NCBI RefSeq assembly: GCF_043290135.1
Contig: NC_134707.1
Span: 137,269,319-137,333,318 of the forward strand
Direction: 5' to 3'
Source: Rhipicephalus microplus
Taxonomy: Eukaryota; Arthropoda; Arachnida; Ixodida; Ixodidae
DNA: 64,000 nt
Shown: positions 1 to 11,616 of the stretch, piece after piece
Numbering within the stretch: the stretch's first letter is position 1
Layout: every line of letters begins with the position of its first letter
Translations under genes and position numbers: made by a program
The notes under the pieces: model-generated
Databases searched by the model: none
What the model saw: the letters and a program-made list of their open reading frames with translations, nothing else
What the model was told of the DNA's origin: nothing

Positions 1-559
1 CGTTTATGAATAGGCACACGCATACTCGTTTTTGATTGCGCACGCTTATACTCGTTTTTGAATGCACACGCGCATGCTCGTTTCGAAATAGGCACGCGCA
101 TACTCTTTTTGGAATGCGCACGCGCATACTCGTTTTTGAATGCACACGCGCATACTCGTATTTGAATGCACACGCGTATACTCGTTTTGGAATAGGCACG
201 TGCATACTCGTTTTTGATTGCGCACACGCATACTCGTATTTGAATGCACACACGTATACTCGTTTTGGAATAGGCACGTGCATACTCGTTTTTGAATGCA
301 CACGCGCATACTCGTTTTTAAATAGGCATGCACGTACTCGTTTTTGAATGCGCACGCGCATAATTGTTTTTGAATGCACACGCGCATACTCGTTTTGGAA
401 TAGGCACGCGCATACTCGTTTTTGAATGCGCACACGCATACTCGTATTTGATTGCGCACGCGCATACTGGTTTTGCAATAGGCACATGCATACTCGTTTT
501 TGAATAGGCACGCGCGTACTCGTTTTTGAATGCACACGCGCATACTCGTTTTTGAATGC
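1..559 (+). repeat. Array segment entered mid-unit at the left edge
   Basis: The window opens inside a higher-order unit. Bases 36-300 correspond to about 1,180-1,444 (offset 1,144 = 44 x 26), including the marker GATTGCGCACGCTTATACTC and the GTTTCGAAATAGG monomer. The segment then passes through ordinary monomers with the rarer ACTGGTTTTGCAATAGGCAC variant near 470. No gene or unique sequence is present. Confidence 0.8.
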
Positions 560-1365
560 GCACGCGCATACTCGTTTTTGAATGCACACGCACATACTCG
601 GTTTGGAATAGGCACGCGCATACTCGTTTTTGAATGCACACGCACATACTCGTTTTAGAATAGGCACGTGCATACTCGTTTTTGAATGCACACGCGCGTA
701 TGCGTTTTTGAACAGGCACATGCGTACTCGTTTTTGATTGCGCACGCGTATACTCGTTTTTGAATGCGCACACGCATACTCGTTTTTGAATGCACACGCG
801 CATACTATGTTTCGGAATACGCACGCGCATACTCGTTTTGGAATGCGCACGCGCATACTAGTTTTTGAATGCACACGCGCATACTCGTTTTCGAATAGGC
901 ACGCACATACTCGTTTTGAAAGCACACGCGCATACTCGTTTTTGAATGCACACGCGCATACACGTTTCGGAATAGGCACGCACATACTCGTTTTGGAATG
1001 CGCACGCACATACTCGTTTTTGAAACTGCAAGTGCGTACTCGTTTTTTAATGCGCACGTGCATACTCGTTTTGAATTATACACGAGCATACTTGTTTTTG
1101 AATGCACACGCGCATACTCGTTTTGGAATGCGCACGCGCATACTCGTTTTTGAATAGGCACACGCATACTCGTTTTTGATTGCGCACGCTTATACTCGTT
1201 TTTGAATGCACACGCGCATACTCGTTTCGAAAAAGGCACGCGCATACTCTTTTTGGAATGCGCATGCGCATACTCGTTTTTGAATGCGCACACGCATACT
1301 CGTATTTGAATGCACACGCGCATAATCACTTTGGAATAGGCACGTGCATACTCGTTTTTGAATGC
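560..1365 (+). repeat. Higher-order unit, copy 1 of a 1,246-bp offset pair
   Basis: This stretch recurs at about 1,806-2,610 with an offset of 1,246 bp (48 monomers minus 2 bases). The order of variant monomers is shared: ACTCGGTTTGGAATAGG (about 597), GTATGCGTTTTTGAACAGG (about 708), TATGTTTCGGAATACGCAC (806), ACACGTTTCGGAATAGG (about 960), GAAACTGCAAGTGCG (1,022) and GAATTATACACGAGCATAC (1,073). Such a series would not arise twice by chance, so I infer a block duplication by unequal exchange or replication slippage. Confidence 0.85.
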
Positions 1366-1805
1366 GCACACGCATACTCGTATTTGAATGCACACGCGCG
1401 TACTCGTTTTGGAATAGGCACATGCATACTCGTTTTTGAATGCGCACGCGCATACTCGTTTTAGAATAAGCACGCGCATACTCGTTTTTGAACGCACACA
1501 CGCATACTCGTTTTTGAATGCACACGCGCATACTCGTTTTTGAATAGGCACGCGCGTACTCGTTTTTGAATGCGCACGCGCATACTCGTTTTTGATTGCA
1601 AACGCGCATACTCGTTTTGGAATAGGCACGCGCATACTCGTTTTTGAAGGCGCACACGCATAGTCGTATTTGAATGCACACGCACGTACTCGTTTTGGAA
1701 TGGGCACGTGCATACTCGTTTTGAATGCGCACGCGCATACGCGTTTTTGAACAGGCACACGCGTACTCCTTTTTGAATGCGCACGCGTATACTCGTTTTG
1801 AATGC
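1366..1805 (+). repeat. Array segment between the first pair of units
   Basis: Ordinary monomers separate the two copies. They include GTTTTAGAATAAGCACGCG (about 1,460), GAAGGCGCACACGCATAGTCG (split as GAAGGCGCACACGC and ATAGTCG, about 1,648) and the GAACAGGCACACGCG monomer (about 1,750). The same run recurs near 34,560-34,880, 39,060-39,370 and 41,760-42,060, so this is a standard piece of the composition-A units. Nothing gene-like is seen. Confidence 0.75.
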
Positions 1806-2610
1806 GCACGCGCATACTCGTTTTTGAATGCACACGCACATACTCGGTTTGGAATAGGCACGCGCATACTCGTTTTGGAATGCACACGCACATACTCGTT
1901 TTGGAATAGGCACGTGCATACTCGTTTTTGAATGCACACGCGCGTATGCGTTTTTGAACAGGCACATGCGTACTCGTTTTTGATTGCGCACGCGTATACT
2001 CGTTTTTGAATGCGCACACGCATACTCGTTTTTGAATGCACACGCGCATACTATGTTTCGGAATACGCACGCGCATACTCGTTTTGGAATGCGCACGCGC
2101 ATACTAGTTTTTGAATGCACACGCGCATAGTCGTTTTCGAATAGGCACGCGCATACTCGTTTTTGAAAGCACACGCGCATAGTCGTTTTTGAATGCACAC
2201 GCGCATACACGTTTCGGAATAGGCACGCACATACTCGTTTTGGAATGCGCACGCACATACTCGTTTTTGAAACTGCAAGTGCGTACTCGTTTTTTAATGC
2301 GCACGCGCATACTCGTTTTGAATTATACACGAGCATACTTGTTTTTGAATGCACACGCGCATACTCGTTTTGGAATGCGCACGCGCATACTCGTTTTTGA
2401 ATAGGCACACGCACACTCGTTTTAGATTGCGCACGCTTATACTCGTTTTTGAATGCACACGCGCATACTCGTTTCAAAATAGGCACGCGCATACTCTTTT
2501 TTGAATGCGCACACGCATACTCGTTTTTGAATGCGCACACGCACACTCGTATTTGAATGCACACGCGTATACTCGTTTTGGAATAGGCACGTGCATACTC
2601 GTTTTTGATT
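1806..2610 (+). repeat. Higher-order unit, copy 2 of a 1,246-bp offset pair
   Basis: Copy of about 560-1,365. The TATGTTTCGG landmark is at 2,052 (copy 1: 806) and the GAATTATACACGAG landmark at 2,320 (copy 1: 1,073). The copies differ by scattered single bases and a net one-base indel, for example CATAGTCGTTTTCG here against CATACTCGTTTTCG in copy 1. The match ends near 2,610, where this copy runs into GCGCATACGCGTTTTTAAAC. Confidence 0.85.
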
Positions 2611-2900
2611 GCGCACGCGCATACGCGTTTTTAAACAGGCACACGCCTACTCGTTTTTGAATGCGCACGCGTATACTAGTTTTGAATGCACATGCGCATA
2701 CTCGTTTTGGAATAAGCACGCGCATACTTGTTTTGGAATAGGCACGTGTATACTCGTTTTTCATTGCGCACGCGCATACGCGTTTTTAAACAGGCACACG
2801 CCTACTCCTTTTTGAATGCGCACGCGTATACTCGTTTTGAATGCGCATGCGCATACTCGTTTTTGAATGCACATGCGCATACTCGTTTTGGAATAAGCAC
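2583..2900 (+). repeat. 155-bp (six-monomer) tandem duplication of the TAAACAGG cassette
   Basis: A run starting at GCACGTG and passing through GCGCATACGCGTTTTTAAAC, CACACGCCTACTC and GGAATAAGCACGCG occurs twice in direct succession; the AAACAGG words are at 2,633 and 2,788 (offset 155 = 6 x 26 - 1). The first copy ends in GGCACGTGTATACTCG, a variant of the usual GGCACGTGCATACTCG. This is the first occurrence of the composition-A cassette that marks 2.6-14.3 kb and 30.3-54.2 kb. Confidence 0.75.
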
Positions 2901-4189
2901 GCGTATACTCGTTTTGAATGCGCATGCGCATACTTTTTTTGAATGCACAAGCGCATAGTCGTTTTGGAATAAGCACGCGCATACTCGTTTTTTAACGCGC
3001 ACATGCATACTCGTTTTTGAATGCACACTCGCATACTCGTTTTGGAATAGGCACACGCATACTCGTTTTTGATTGCGCACGCGTATACTCGTTCTTGAAT
3101 GCACACGCGCATACTCGTTTCGAAATAGGCACGCGCATACTCGTTTTGGAATGCGCACGCGCATACTCGTTTTTGAATGCGCACACGCATACTCGTATTT
3201 GAATGCACACGCGTATACTCGTTTTGGAATAGGCACGCGCGTACTCGTTTTTGAATGCGCACGCGCATACGCGTTTTTAAACAGGCACACGCCTACTCGT
3301 TTTTTAATGCGCATGCGTATACTCGTTTTGAATGCGCATGCGCATACTCGTTTTTGAATGAACATGCGCATACTCGTTTTGGAATAAGCACGCGCATACT
3401 CGTTTTTTAACGCGCAAACGCATGCTCGTTTTTGAATGCACACGCGCATACTCGTTTTTGAATAGGCACGGGCGTAATCGTTTTTGAATGCGCACGCGCG
3501 TACTCGTTTTTGATTGCACACGCGCATACTCGTTTTGGAATAGGCACGCACATACTCGTTTTTGAATGCGCATGCGCATACGCGTTTTTGAACAGGCACA
3601 CGCATACTCGTTTTTGAATGCGCACGCGTATACTCGTTATGAATGCGCACGCGCATACTGGTATTTGAATGCACACGCACATTCTCGTTTTGGAATAGCC
3701 ACGTGCATACTCGTTTTTGATTGCACACGCGCGTATGCGTTTTTGAACAGGCACATGCGTACTCGTTTTTGATTGCGCACGCGTATACTCGTTTTTGAAT
3801 GCGCACACGCATACTCGTTTTTGAATGCACACGCGCATACTATGTTTCGGAATACGCACGCGCATACTCGTTTTGGAATGCGCACGCGCATACTAGTTTT
3901 TGAATGCACACGCGCATACTCGTTTTCGAATAGGCACGCGCATACTCGTTTTTGAAAGCACACGCGCATACTCGTTTTTGAATGCAAACTCGCATGCTCG
4001 TTTCGAAATAGGCACGCGCATACTCGTTTTGGAATGCGCACGCGCATACTCGTTTTTGAATGCGCACACGCATACTCGTTTTTGATTGCACACGCGCATA
4101 ATCATTTTGGAATAGGCACGCGCATACTCGTTTTTGAATGCGCACGCGTATACTCGTTTTGAATGCGCACACGCATACTCGTATTTGAA
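2901..4189 (+). repeat. Composition-A array segment, 2.9-4.2 kb
   Basis: Satellite only. It contains GCGCATGCGCATAC monomers next to GGAATAAGCACGCG monomers (about 2,840-3,400), TAAACAGG cassettes at about 2,788 and 3,280, and one TATGTTTCGG landmark at 3,841 followed by TACTAG and GTTTTCGAATAGG monomers. Composition and order resemble 30-34 kb. No unique sequence is seen. Confidence 0.8.
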
Positions 4190-4475
4190 TGCACACGCGC
4201 ATACTCGTTTTTGAATGGGCACACGCATTGTCGTATTTGAATGCACACGCGCGTACTCGTTTCGGAATGGGCACGTGCATACTCGTTTTGAATGCGCACG
4301 CGCATACGCGTTTTTGAACAGGCACACGCGTACTCGTTTTTGAATGCGCACGCGTATACTCGTTTTGAATGCGCACGCGCATACTCGGTTTCGGAATACG
4401 CACGCGCATACTCGTTTTGGAATGCGCACGCGCATACTAGTTTTTGAATGCACACGCCCATACTCGTTTTCGAAT
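4190..4475 (+). repeat. 571-bp offset duplication, copy 1
   Basis: This run repeats at about 4,760-5,045 with an offset of 571 bp (22 monomers minus 1). Shared private marks are GAATGGGCACACGCATTGTC (4,213 and 4,784) and ACTCGGTTTCGGAATACGC (about 4,384 and 4,955). Both copies also carry the CACGCCCATACTC variant in the monomer after TACTAG. Confidence 0.8.
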
Positions 4476-4599
4476 AGGCACGCGCATACTCGTTTTTGAA
4501 AGCACACGCGCATACTCGTTTTTGAATGCACACGCGCATACTCGTTTTCGAATAGGCACGCGCATACTCGTTTTTGAAAGCACACGCGCATACTCGTTT
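4444..4599 (+). repeat. 78-bp (three-monomer) local tandem duplication
   Basis: A trimer made of GAATGCACACG..., CGTTTTCGAATAGGCACGCG and GAAAGCACACGCGC monomers occurs twice in succession (about 4,444-4,521 and 4,522-4,599). It is the smallest clear block duplication in the window. Its length is exactly three monomers, so the array register is kept. The two trimers differ at CGCCCATAC against CGCGCATAC. Confidence 0.75.
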
Positions 4600-4759
4600 T
4601 TGAATGCAAACGCGCATGCTCGTTTCGAAATAGGCACGCGCATACTCGTTTTGGAATGCGCACGCGCATACTCGTTTTTGAATAGGCACGCGCGTACTCG
4701 TTTTTGAATGCGCACGCACATACTCGTTTTTGATTGCACACGCGCATACTCGTTTTGGA

Positions 4760-5045
4760 ATAGGCACGCGCATACTCGTTTTTGAATGGGCACACGCATT
4801 GTCGTATTTGAATGCACACGCGCGTACTCGTTTTGGAATGGGCACGTGCATACTCGTTTTGAATGCGCACGCGCATACGCGTTTTTGAACAGGCACACGC
4901 GTACTCGTTTTTGAATGCGCACGCGTATACTCGTTTTGAATGCGCACGCGCATACTCGGTTTCGGAATACGCACGCGCATACTCGTTTTGGAATGCGCAC
5001 GCACATACTAGTTTTTGAATGCACACGCCCATACTCCTTTTCGAA
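4760..5045 (+). repeat. 571-bp offset duplication, copy 2
   Basis: Second copy of about 4,190-4,475; the GGTTTCGG mark is at about 4,957. It ends near 5,045 with CTCCTTTTCGAATAGG, then the array passes to the GAATTATACACGAGC landmark at 5,094. Confidence 0.8.
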
Positions 5046-6331
5046 TAGGCACGCGCATACTCGTTTTTTATAGCGCACGCGCATACTCGTTTTGAATTAT
5101 ACACGAGCATACTTGTTTTTGAATGCACACGCACATACTCTTTTTGGAATGCGCACGCGCATACTCGTTTTTGAATAGGCACACGCGTACTCGTTTTTGA
5201 TTGCGCACGCTTGTACTCGTTTTTGAATGCACACGCGCATGCTCGTTTCGAAATAGGCCCGCGCATACTCTTTTTGGAATGCGCACGCGCATACTCGTTT
5301 TTGAATGCACACGCGCATACTCGTATTTGAATGCACACGCGTATACTCGTTTTGGAATAGGCACGTGCATACTCGTTTTTGATTGCGCACATGCATACTC
5401 TTATTTGAATGCACACGCGTATACTTGTTTTGGAATAGGCACGTGCATACTCGTTTTTGATTGCGCACGCGCATACGCGTTTTTAAACAGGCACACGCCT
5501 ACTCGTTTTTGAATGCGCACGCGTATACTCGTTTTGAATGCGCATGCGCATACTCGTTTTTGAATGCACATGCGCATACTCGTTTTGGAATAAGCACGCG
5601 CATACTCGTTTTTGAACGCGCACACGCGTACTCGTTTTTGAATGCACACGCGCATACTCGTTTCGAAATAGGCACGCGCATACTCTTTTTGGAATGCGCA
5701 CGCGCATACTCGTTTTTGAATGCGCACACGCCTACTCGTATTTGAATGCACACGCGCATACTCTATTTGGAATAGGCACGTGCTTACTCGTTTTTGATTG
5801 CGCACGCGCATACGCGTTTTTAAACAGGCACACGCCTACTCGTTTTTGAATGCGCACGCGTATACTCGTTTTGAATGCGCATGCGCATACTCGTTTTTGA
5901 ATGCACATGCGCATACTCGTTTTGGAATAAGCACGCGCATACTCGTTTTTGAACGTGCACACGCATACTCGTTTTTGAATGCACACGCGCATACTCGTTT
6001 TTCAATAGGCACGCGCGTACTCGTTTTTGAATGCGCACACGCGTACTCGTTTTTGATTGCACACTCGCATACTCGTTTTGGAATAGGCGCGCGCATACTC
6101 GTTTTTGAATGCACACGCGTATACTCGTTTTTGAATGCGCACGCGCATACTCGTTTGGAAATAGGCACGCACATACTCGTTTCGAAATAGGCACGCGCAT
6201 ACTCTTTTTGGAATGCGCACGCGCATACTCGTTTTTGAATGCGCACACGCATACTCGTATTTGAATGCACACGCGTATACTCGTTTTGGAATAGGCACGT
6301 GCATACTCGTTTTTGATTGCGCACGCGCTTA
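5046..6331 (+). repeat. Composition-A segment with a 337-bp cassette duplication
   Basis: The segment holds one GAATTATACACGAG landmark (5,094). Cassettes starting GCGCATACGCGTTTTTAAAC follow at about 5,465, 5,802 and 6,321. The first two lie 337 bp apart (13 monomers minus 1) and share the run CACACGCCTACTC, GCGCATGCGCATAC, GGAATAAGCACGCG, GAACGCGCACACGC. The third lies 519 bp later (20 monomers minus 1). No gene is present. Confidence 0.75.
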
Positions 6332-9300
6332 CGCGTTTTTAAACAGGCACACGCCTACTCATTTTTGAATGCGCACGCGTATACTCGTTTTGAATGCGCA
6401 TGCGCATACTCGTTTTTGAATGCACATGCGCATACTCGTTTTGGAATAAGCACGCGCATACTCGTTTTTGAACGCGCACACGCATACTCGTTTTTGAATG
6501 CACACGCGCATACTCGTTTTTGAATAGGCACGCGCGTACTCGTTTTTGAATGCGCACGCGCGTACTCGTTTTTGATTGCACACTCGCATACTCGTTTTGG
6601 AATAGGCACGCGCATACTCGTTTTTGAATGCGCACGCGTATACTCGTTTTTGAATGCACACGCGCATACTCGTTTCGAAATAGGCCCGCGCATACTCGTT
6701 TTGGAATGCGCACGCACATACTCGTTTTTGAATGCGCACACGCATACTCGTATTTGAATGCACACGCGTGTACTCGTTTTGGAATAGGCACGTGCATACT
6801 CGTTTTTGATTGCGCACGCGCATACGCGTTTTTAAACAGGCACACGCCTACTCGTTTTTGAATGCGCACGCGTATACTCGTTTTGAATGCGCATGCGCAT
6901 AGTCGTTTTTGAATGCACATGCGCATACTCGTTTTGAAATAAGCACGCGTATACTCGTTTTGAATGCGCATGCGCATACTCGTTTTTGAATGCACATGCG
7001 CATACTCGTTTTGGAATAAGCACGCGCATAGTCGTTTTTGAAAGCACACGCGCATACTCGTTTTTGAATGCACACGCGCATAGACGTTTCGGAATAGGCA
7101 CGCACATACTCGTTTTGGAATGCGCACGCACATACTCGTTTTTGAAAGTGCAAGTGCGTAATCGTTTTTTAATGCGCACGCGCGTACTCGTTTTGAGTTA
7201 TACACGAGCATACTTGTTTTTGAATGCACACGCGCATACTCGTTTTGGAATGCGCACGCGCATACTCGTTTTTGAATAGGCACACGCATACTCGTTTTTG
7301 ATTGCGCACGCTTATACTCGTTTTTGAATGCACATGCGCATGCTCGTTTCGAAATAGGCACGCGCATACTCTTTTTGGAATGCGCACGCGCATACTCGTT
7401 TTTGAATGCACACGCGCCTACTCGTATTTGAATGCACACGCGTATACTCGTTTTGGAATAGGCACGTGCATACTCGTTTTTGATTGCGCACACGCATACT
7501 CGTATTTGAATGCACACGCGTATACTCGTTTTGGAATAGGCACGTGCATACTCGTTTTTGATTGCGCACGCGCATACGCATTTTTAAACAGGCACACGCC
7601 TACTCGTTTTTGAATGCGCACGCGTATACTCGTTTTTGAATGCACACGCGCATACTCGTTTCGAAATAGGCACGCGCATACTCTTTTTGGAATGCGCACG
7701 CGCATACTCGTTTTTGAATGCGCACACGCCTACTCGTATTTGAATGCACACGCGCATACTCTATTTGGAATAGGCACGTGCTTACTCGTTTTTGATTGCG
7801 CACGCGCATACGCGTTTTTAAACAGGCACACGCCTACTCGTTTTTGAATGCGCACGCGTATACTCGTTTTGAATGCGCATGCGCATACTCGTTTTTGAAT
7901 GTACATGCGCATACTCGTTTTGGAATGCGCACGAGCATACTCATTTTTGAATGCGCACACGCATACTCGTATTTGAATGCACACGCGTATACTCGTTTTG
8001 GAATAGGCACGTGCATACTCGTTTTTGATTGCGCACGCGCATACGCGTTTTTAAACAGGCACACGCCTACTCGTTTTTGAATGCGCACGCGTATACTCGT
8101 TTTGAATGCGCATGCGCATACTCGTTTTCGAATGCACATGCGCATACTCGTTTTGGAATAAGCACGCGTATACTCGTTTTGAATGCGCATGCGCATACTC
8201 GTTTTTGAATGCACATGCGCATACTCGTTTTGGAATAAGCACGTGCATACTCGTTTTTTAACGCGCACACGCATACTCGTTTTTGAATGCACACTCGCAT
8301 ACTCGTTTTGGAATAGGCACACGCATACTCGTTTTTGATTGCGCACGCGCATACGCGTTTTTGAACAGGCACACGCGTACTCGTTTTTGAATGCACACAC
8401 GCATACTCGTTTTTGAATGCGCATACGCATACTCGTTTTTGAATGCACACGCGCATACTCGTTTCGAAATAGGCACGCGCATACTCATTTTGGAATGCGC
8501 CCGCGCATACTCGTTTTGGAATAAGCACGCGTATACTCGTTTTTGAACGCGCACACGCATACTCGTTTTTGAATGCACACGCGCATACTCGTTTTTGAAT
8601 AGGCACGCGCGTACTCGTTTTTGAATGCGCACGCGCGTACTCGTTTTTGATTGCACACTCGCATACTCGTTTTGGAATAGGCACGCGCATACTCGTTTTT
8701 GAATGCGCATGCGTATACTCGTTTTTGAATGCACACGTGCATACTCGTTTTGGAATGCGCACGAGCATACTCATTTTTGAATGCGCACACGCATACTCGT
8801 ATTTGAATGCACACGCGTATACTCGTTTTGGAATAGGCACGTGCATACTCGTTTTTGATTGCGCACGCGCATACGCGTTTTTAAACAGGCACACGCCTAC
8901 TCGTTTTTGAATGCGCACGCGTATACTCGTTTTGAATGCGCATGCGCATACTCGTTTTTGAATGCACATGCGCATACTCGTTTTGGAATAAGCACGCGTA
9001 TACTCGTTTTGAATGCGCATGCGCATACTCGTTTTTGAATGCACATGCGCACACTCGTTTTGGAATAAGCACGTGCATACTCGTTTTTTAACGCGCACAC
9101 GCATACTCGTTATTGAATGCACACTCGCATACTCGTTTTGGATTAGGCACACGCATACTCGTTTTTGATTGCGCACGCGCATACGCGTTTTTGAACAGGC
9201 ACACGCGTACTCGTTTTTGAATGCACACACGCATACTCGTTTTTGAATGCACACGTGCATACTCGTTTCGGAATACGCACGCGCATACTCGTTTTGGAAT

Positions 9301-11616
9301 GCACACGCGCATACTCGTTTTGGAATAGGCACGTGCGTAATCGTTTTTGAATGCGCACACGCATACTCGTATTTGATTGCGCACGCGCATACTCGTTTTG
9401 CAATAGGCACGTGCATACTCGTTTTTGAATAGGCACGCGCGTACTCGTTTTTGATTGCGCACGCGCATACTCGTTTTGGATGCACACGCGCATACTCGTT
9501 TTTGGATGGGCACGCGCGTACTCGTTTTTGAATGGCACGCGCATACTCGTTTTGGAATGCACACGCGCATACTCGGTTTGGAATAGGCACGCGCATACTC
9601 GTTTTTGAATGCGCACACGCATACTCGTATTTGAATGCACACGCGCGTACTCGTTTTTGAACAGGCACACGCATACTCGTTTTTGAATGCGCACGCGTAT
9701 ACTCGTTATGAATGCGCACGCGCATACTCGTTTTTGAATGCACACGCGCATACTCGTTTTGGAATAGGCTCGCACATATTCGTTTTTAAATGCGCACATG
9801 CATACTCGTATTTGAATGCACACGCACATACTCGTTTTGGAATAGGCACGTGCATACTCGTTTTTGAATGCGCACGCGTATACTCGTTTCGGAATGTGCA
9901 CGTGCATACTGGTTTTCGAATAGGCACGCGCATACTCGTTTTTGATTGCGCACACGCATACTCGTTTTTGAATGCACACGCGCATACTCGTTTCGGAATA
10001 CGCATGCGCATACTCGTTTTGGAATGCGCACGCGTATACTATTTTTGGAATAGGCACGTGCGTACTCGTTTTTTAATGCGAACGCGCATACGCGTTTTTG
10101 ACCATGCACACGCTTACTCGTTTTTGAATGCGCACGCGCATACGCGTTTTTGAACATGCACACGCGTAATCGTTTTTGAATGCGCACGCGCATACGCGTT
10201 TTTGAACATGCACACGCGTACTCGTTTTTGAATGCGCACGCGTATACTCGTTTTGAATGCGCACGCGCATACTCGTTTTGAATGCACACGCGCATACTCG
10301 TTTTTGAATAGGCATGCGCGTACTCGTTTTTGAATGCGCACGCGCATAATTGTTTTTGAATGCACACGCGCATACTCGTTTTGGAATAGGCACGGGCATA
10401 CTCGTTTTTGAATGCGCACACGCTTACTCGTATTTGATTGCGCACGCGCATACTCGTTTTGCAATAAGCACGTGCATACTCGTTTTTGAATAGGCACGCG
10501 CGTACTCGTTTTTGATTGCGCACGCGCATACTCGTTTTGGATGCACACGCGCATACTCGTTTTTGAATGGGCACGCGCGTACTCGTTTTTCAATGGCACG
10601 CGCATACTCGTTTTTGAATGCACACGCGCATACTCGGTTTGGAATAGGCACGCGCATACTCGTTTTTGAATGCGCACGCGTATACTCGTTATGAATGCGC
10701 ACGCGCATACTCGTTTTTGAATGCACACGGGCATACTCGTTTTGGAATAGGCTCGCACATATTCGTTTTTGAATGCGCACACGCATACTCGTATTTGAAT
10801 TCACACGCACATACTCGTTTTGGAATAGGCACGTGCATACTCGTTTTTGAATGCACACGCGCGTGTGCGTTTTTGAACAGGCACATGCGTACTCGTTTTT
10901 GATTGCGCACGCGTATACTCGTTTTTGAATGCGCACACGCATACTCGTTTTTGAATGCACACGCGCATACTATGTTTCGGAATACGCACGCGCATACTCG
11001 TTTTGGAATGCGCACACGCATACTCGTATTTGAATGCACACGCGCATACTTGTTTTGAATGCACACGCGCATACACGTTTCGGAATAGGCACGCACATAC
11101 TCGTTTTGGAATGCGCACGCACATACTCGTTTTTGAAACTGCAAGTGCGTACTCGTTTTTTAATGGGCACGCGCATACTCGTTTTGAATTATACACGAGC
11201 ATACTTGTTTTTGAATGCACACGCGCATACTCGTTTTGGAATGCGCACGCGCATACTCGTTTTTGAATAGGCACACGCATACTCGTTTTTGATTGCGCAC
11301 GCTTATACTCGTTTTTGAATGCACACGCGCATACTCGTTTCGAAATAGGCACGCGCATACTCTTTTTGGAATGCGCACGCGCATACTCGTTTTTGAATGC
11401 GCACACGCATACTCGTATTTGAATGCACACGCGTATACTCGTTTTGGAATAGGCACGTGCATACTCGTTTTTGATTGCACACGCGCATACTCGTTTTGGA
11501 ATAGGCACGCGCATACTCGTTTTTGAATGCGCACACGCATAGTCGTATTTGAATGCACACGCGCGTACTCGTTTTGGAATGGACACGTGCATACTCGTTT
11601 TGAAGGCGCACGCGCA
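6332..11616 (+). repeat. 5.3-kb higher-order unit, copy 1
   Basis: A unit of about 5,287 bp is followed directly by a second copy starting near 11,617. Private variants shared at offset 5,287 include CCTACTCATTTTTGAATGCG (6,353/11,640), the GAGTTATACACGAG form of the landmark (7,195/12,482, the only two instances) and TCTATTTGGAATAGG (about 7,760/13,047). From about 8,500 to 10,000 the offset is 5,388, so copy 2 gained 101 bp between. Copy 1 runs from composition-A cassettes (6.3-9.1 kb) through a short composition-B part (9.2-10.3 kb) to the landmark run at 10.4-11.6 kb. Confidence 0.85.

Noticed and set aside
9635..10153. Plus-strand open frames of 60-172 codons, of the type MRTRILVFECTRAYSF
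   Set aside because: They end regularly at TGA in TTTTTGAATG or at TAG in AATAGG and restart at ATG in GAATGC. They are pieces of the repeat without independent support.
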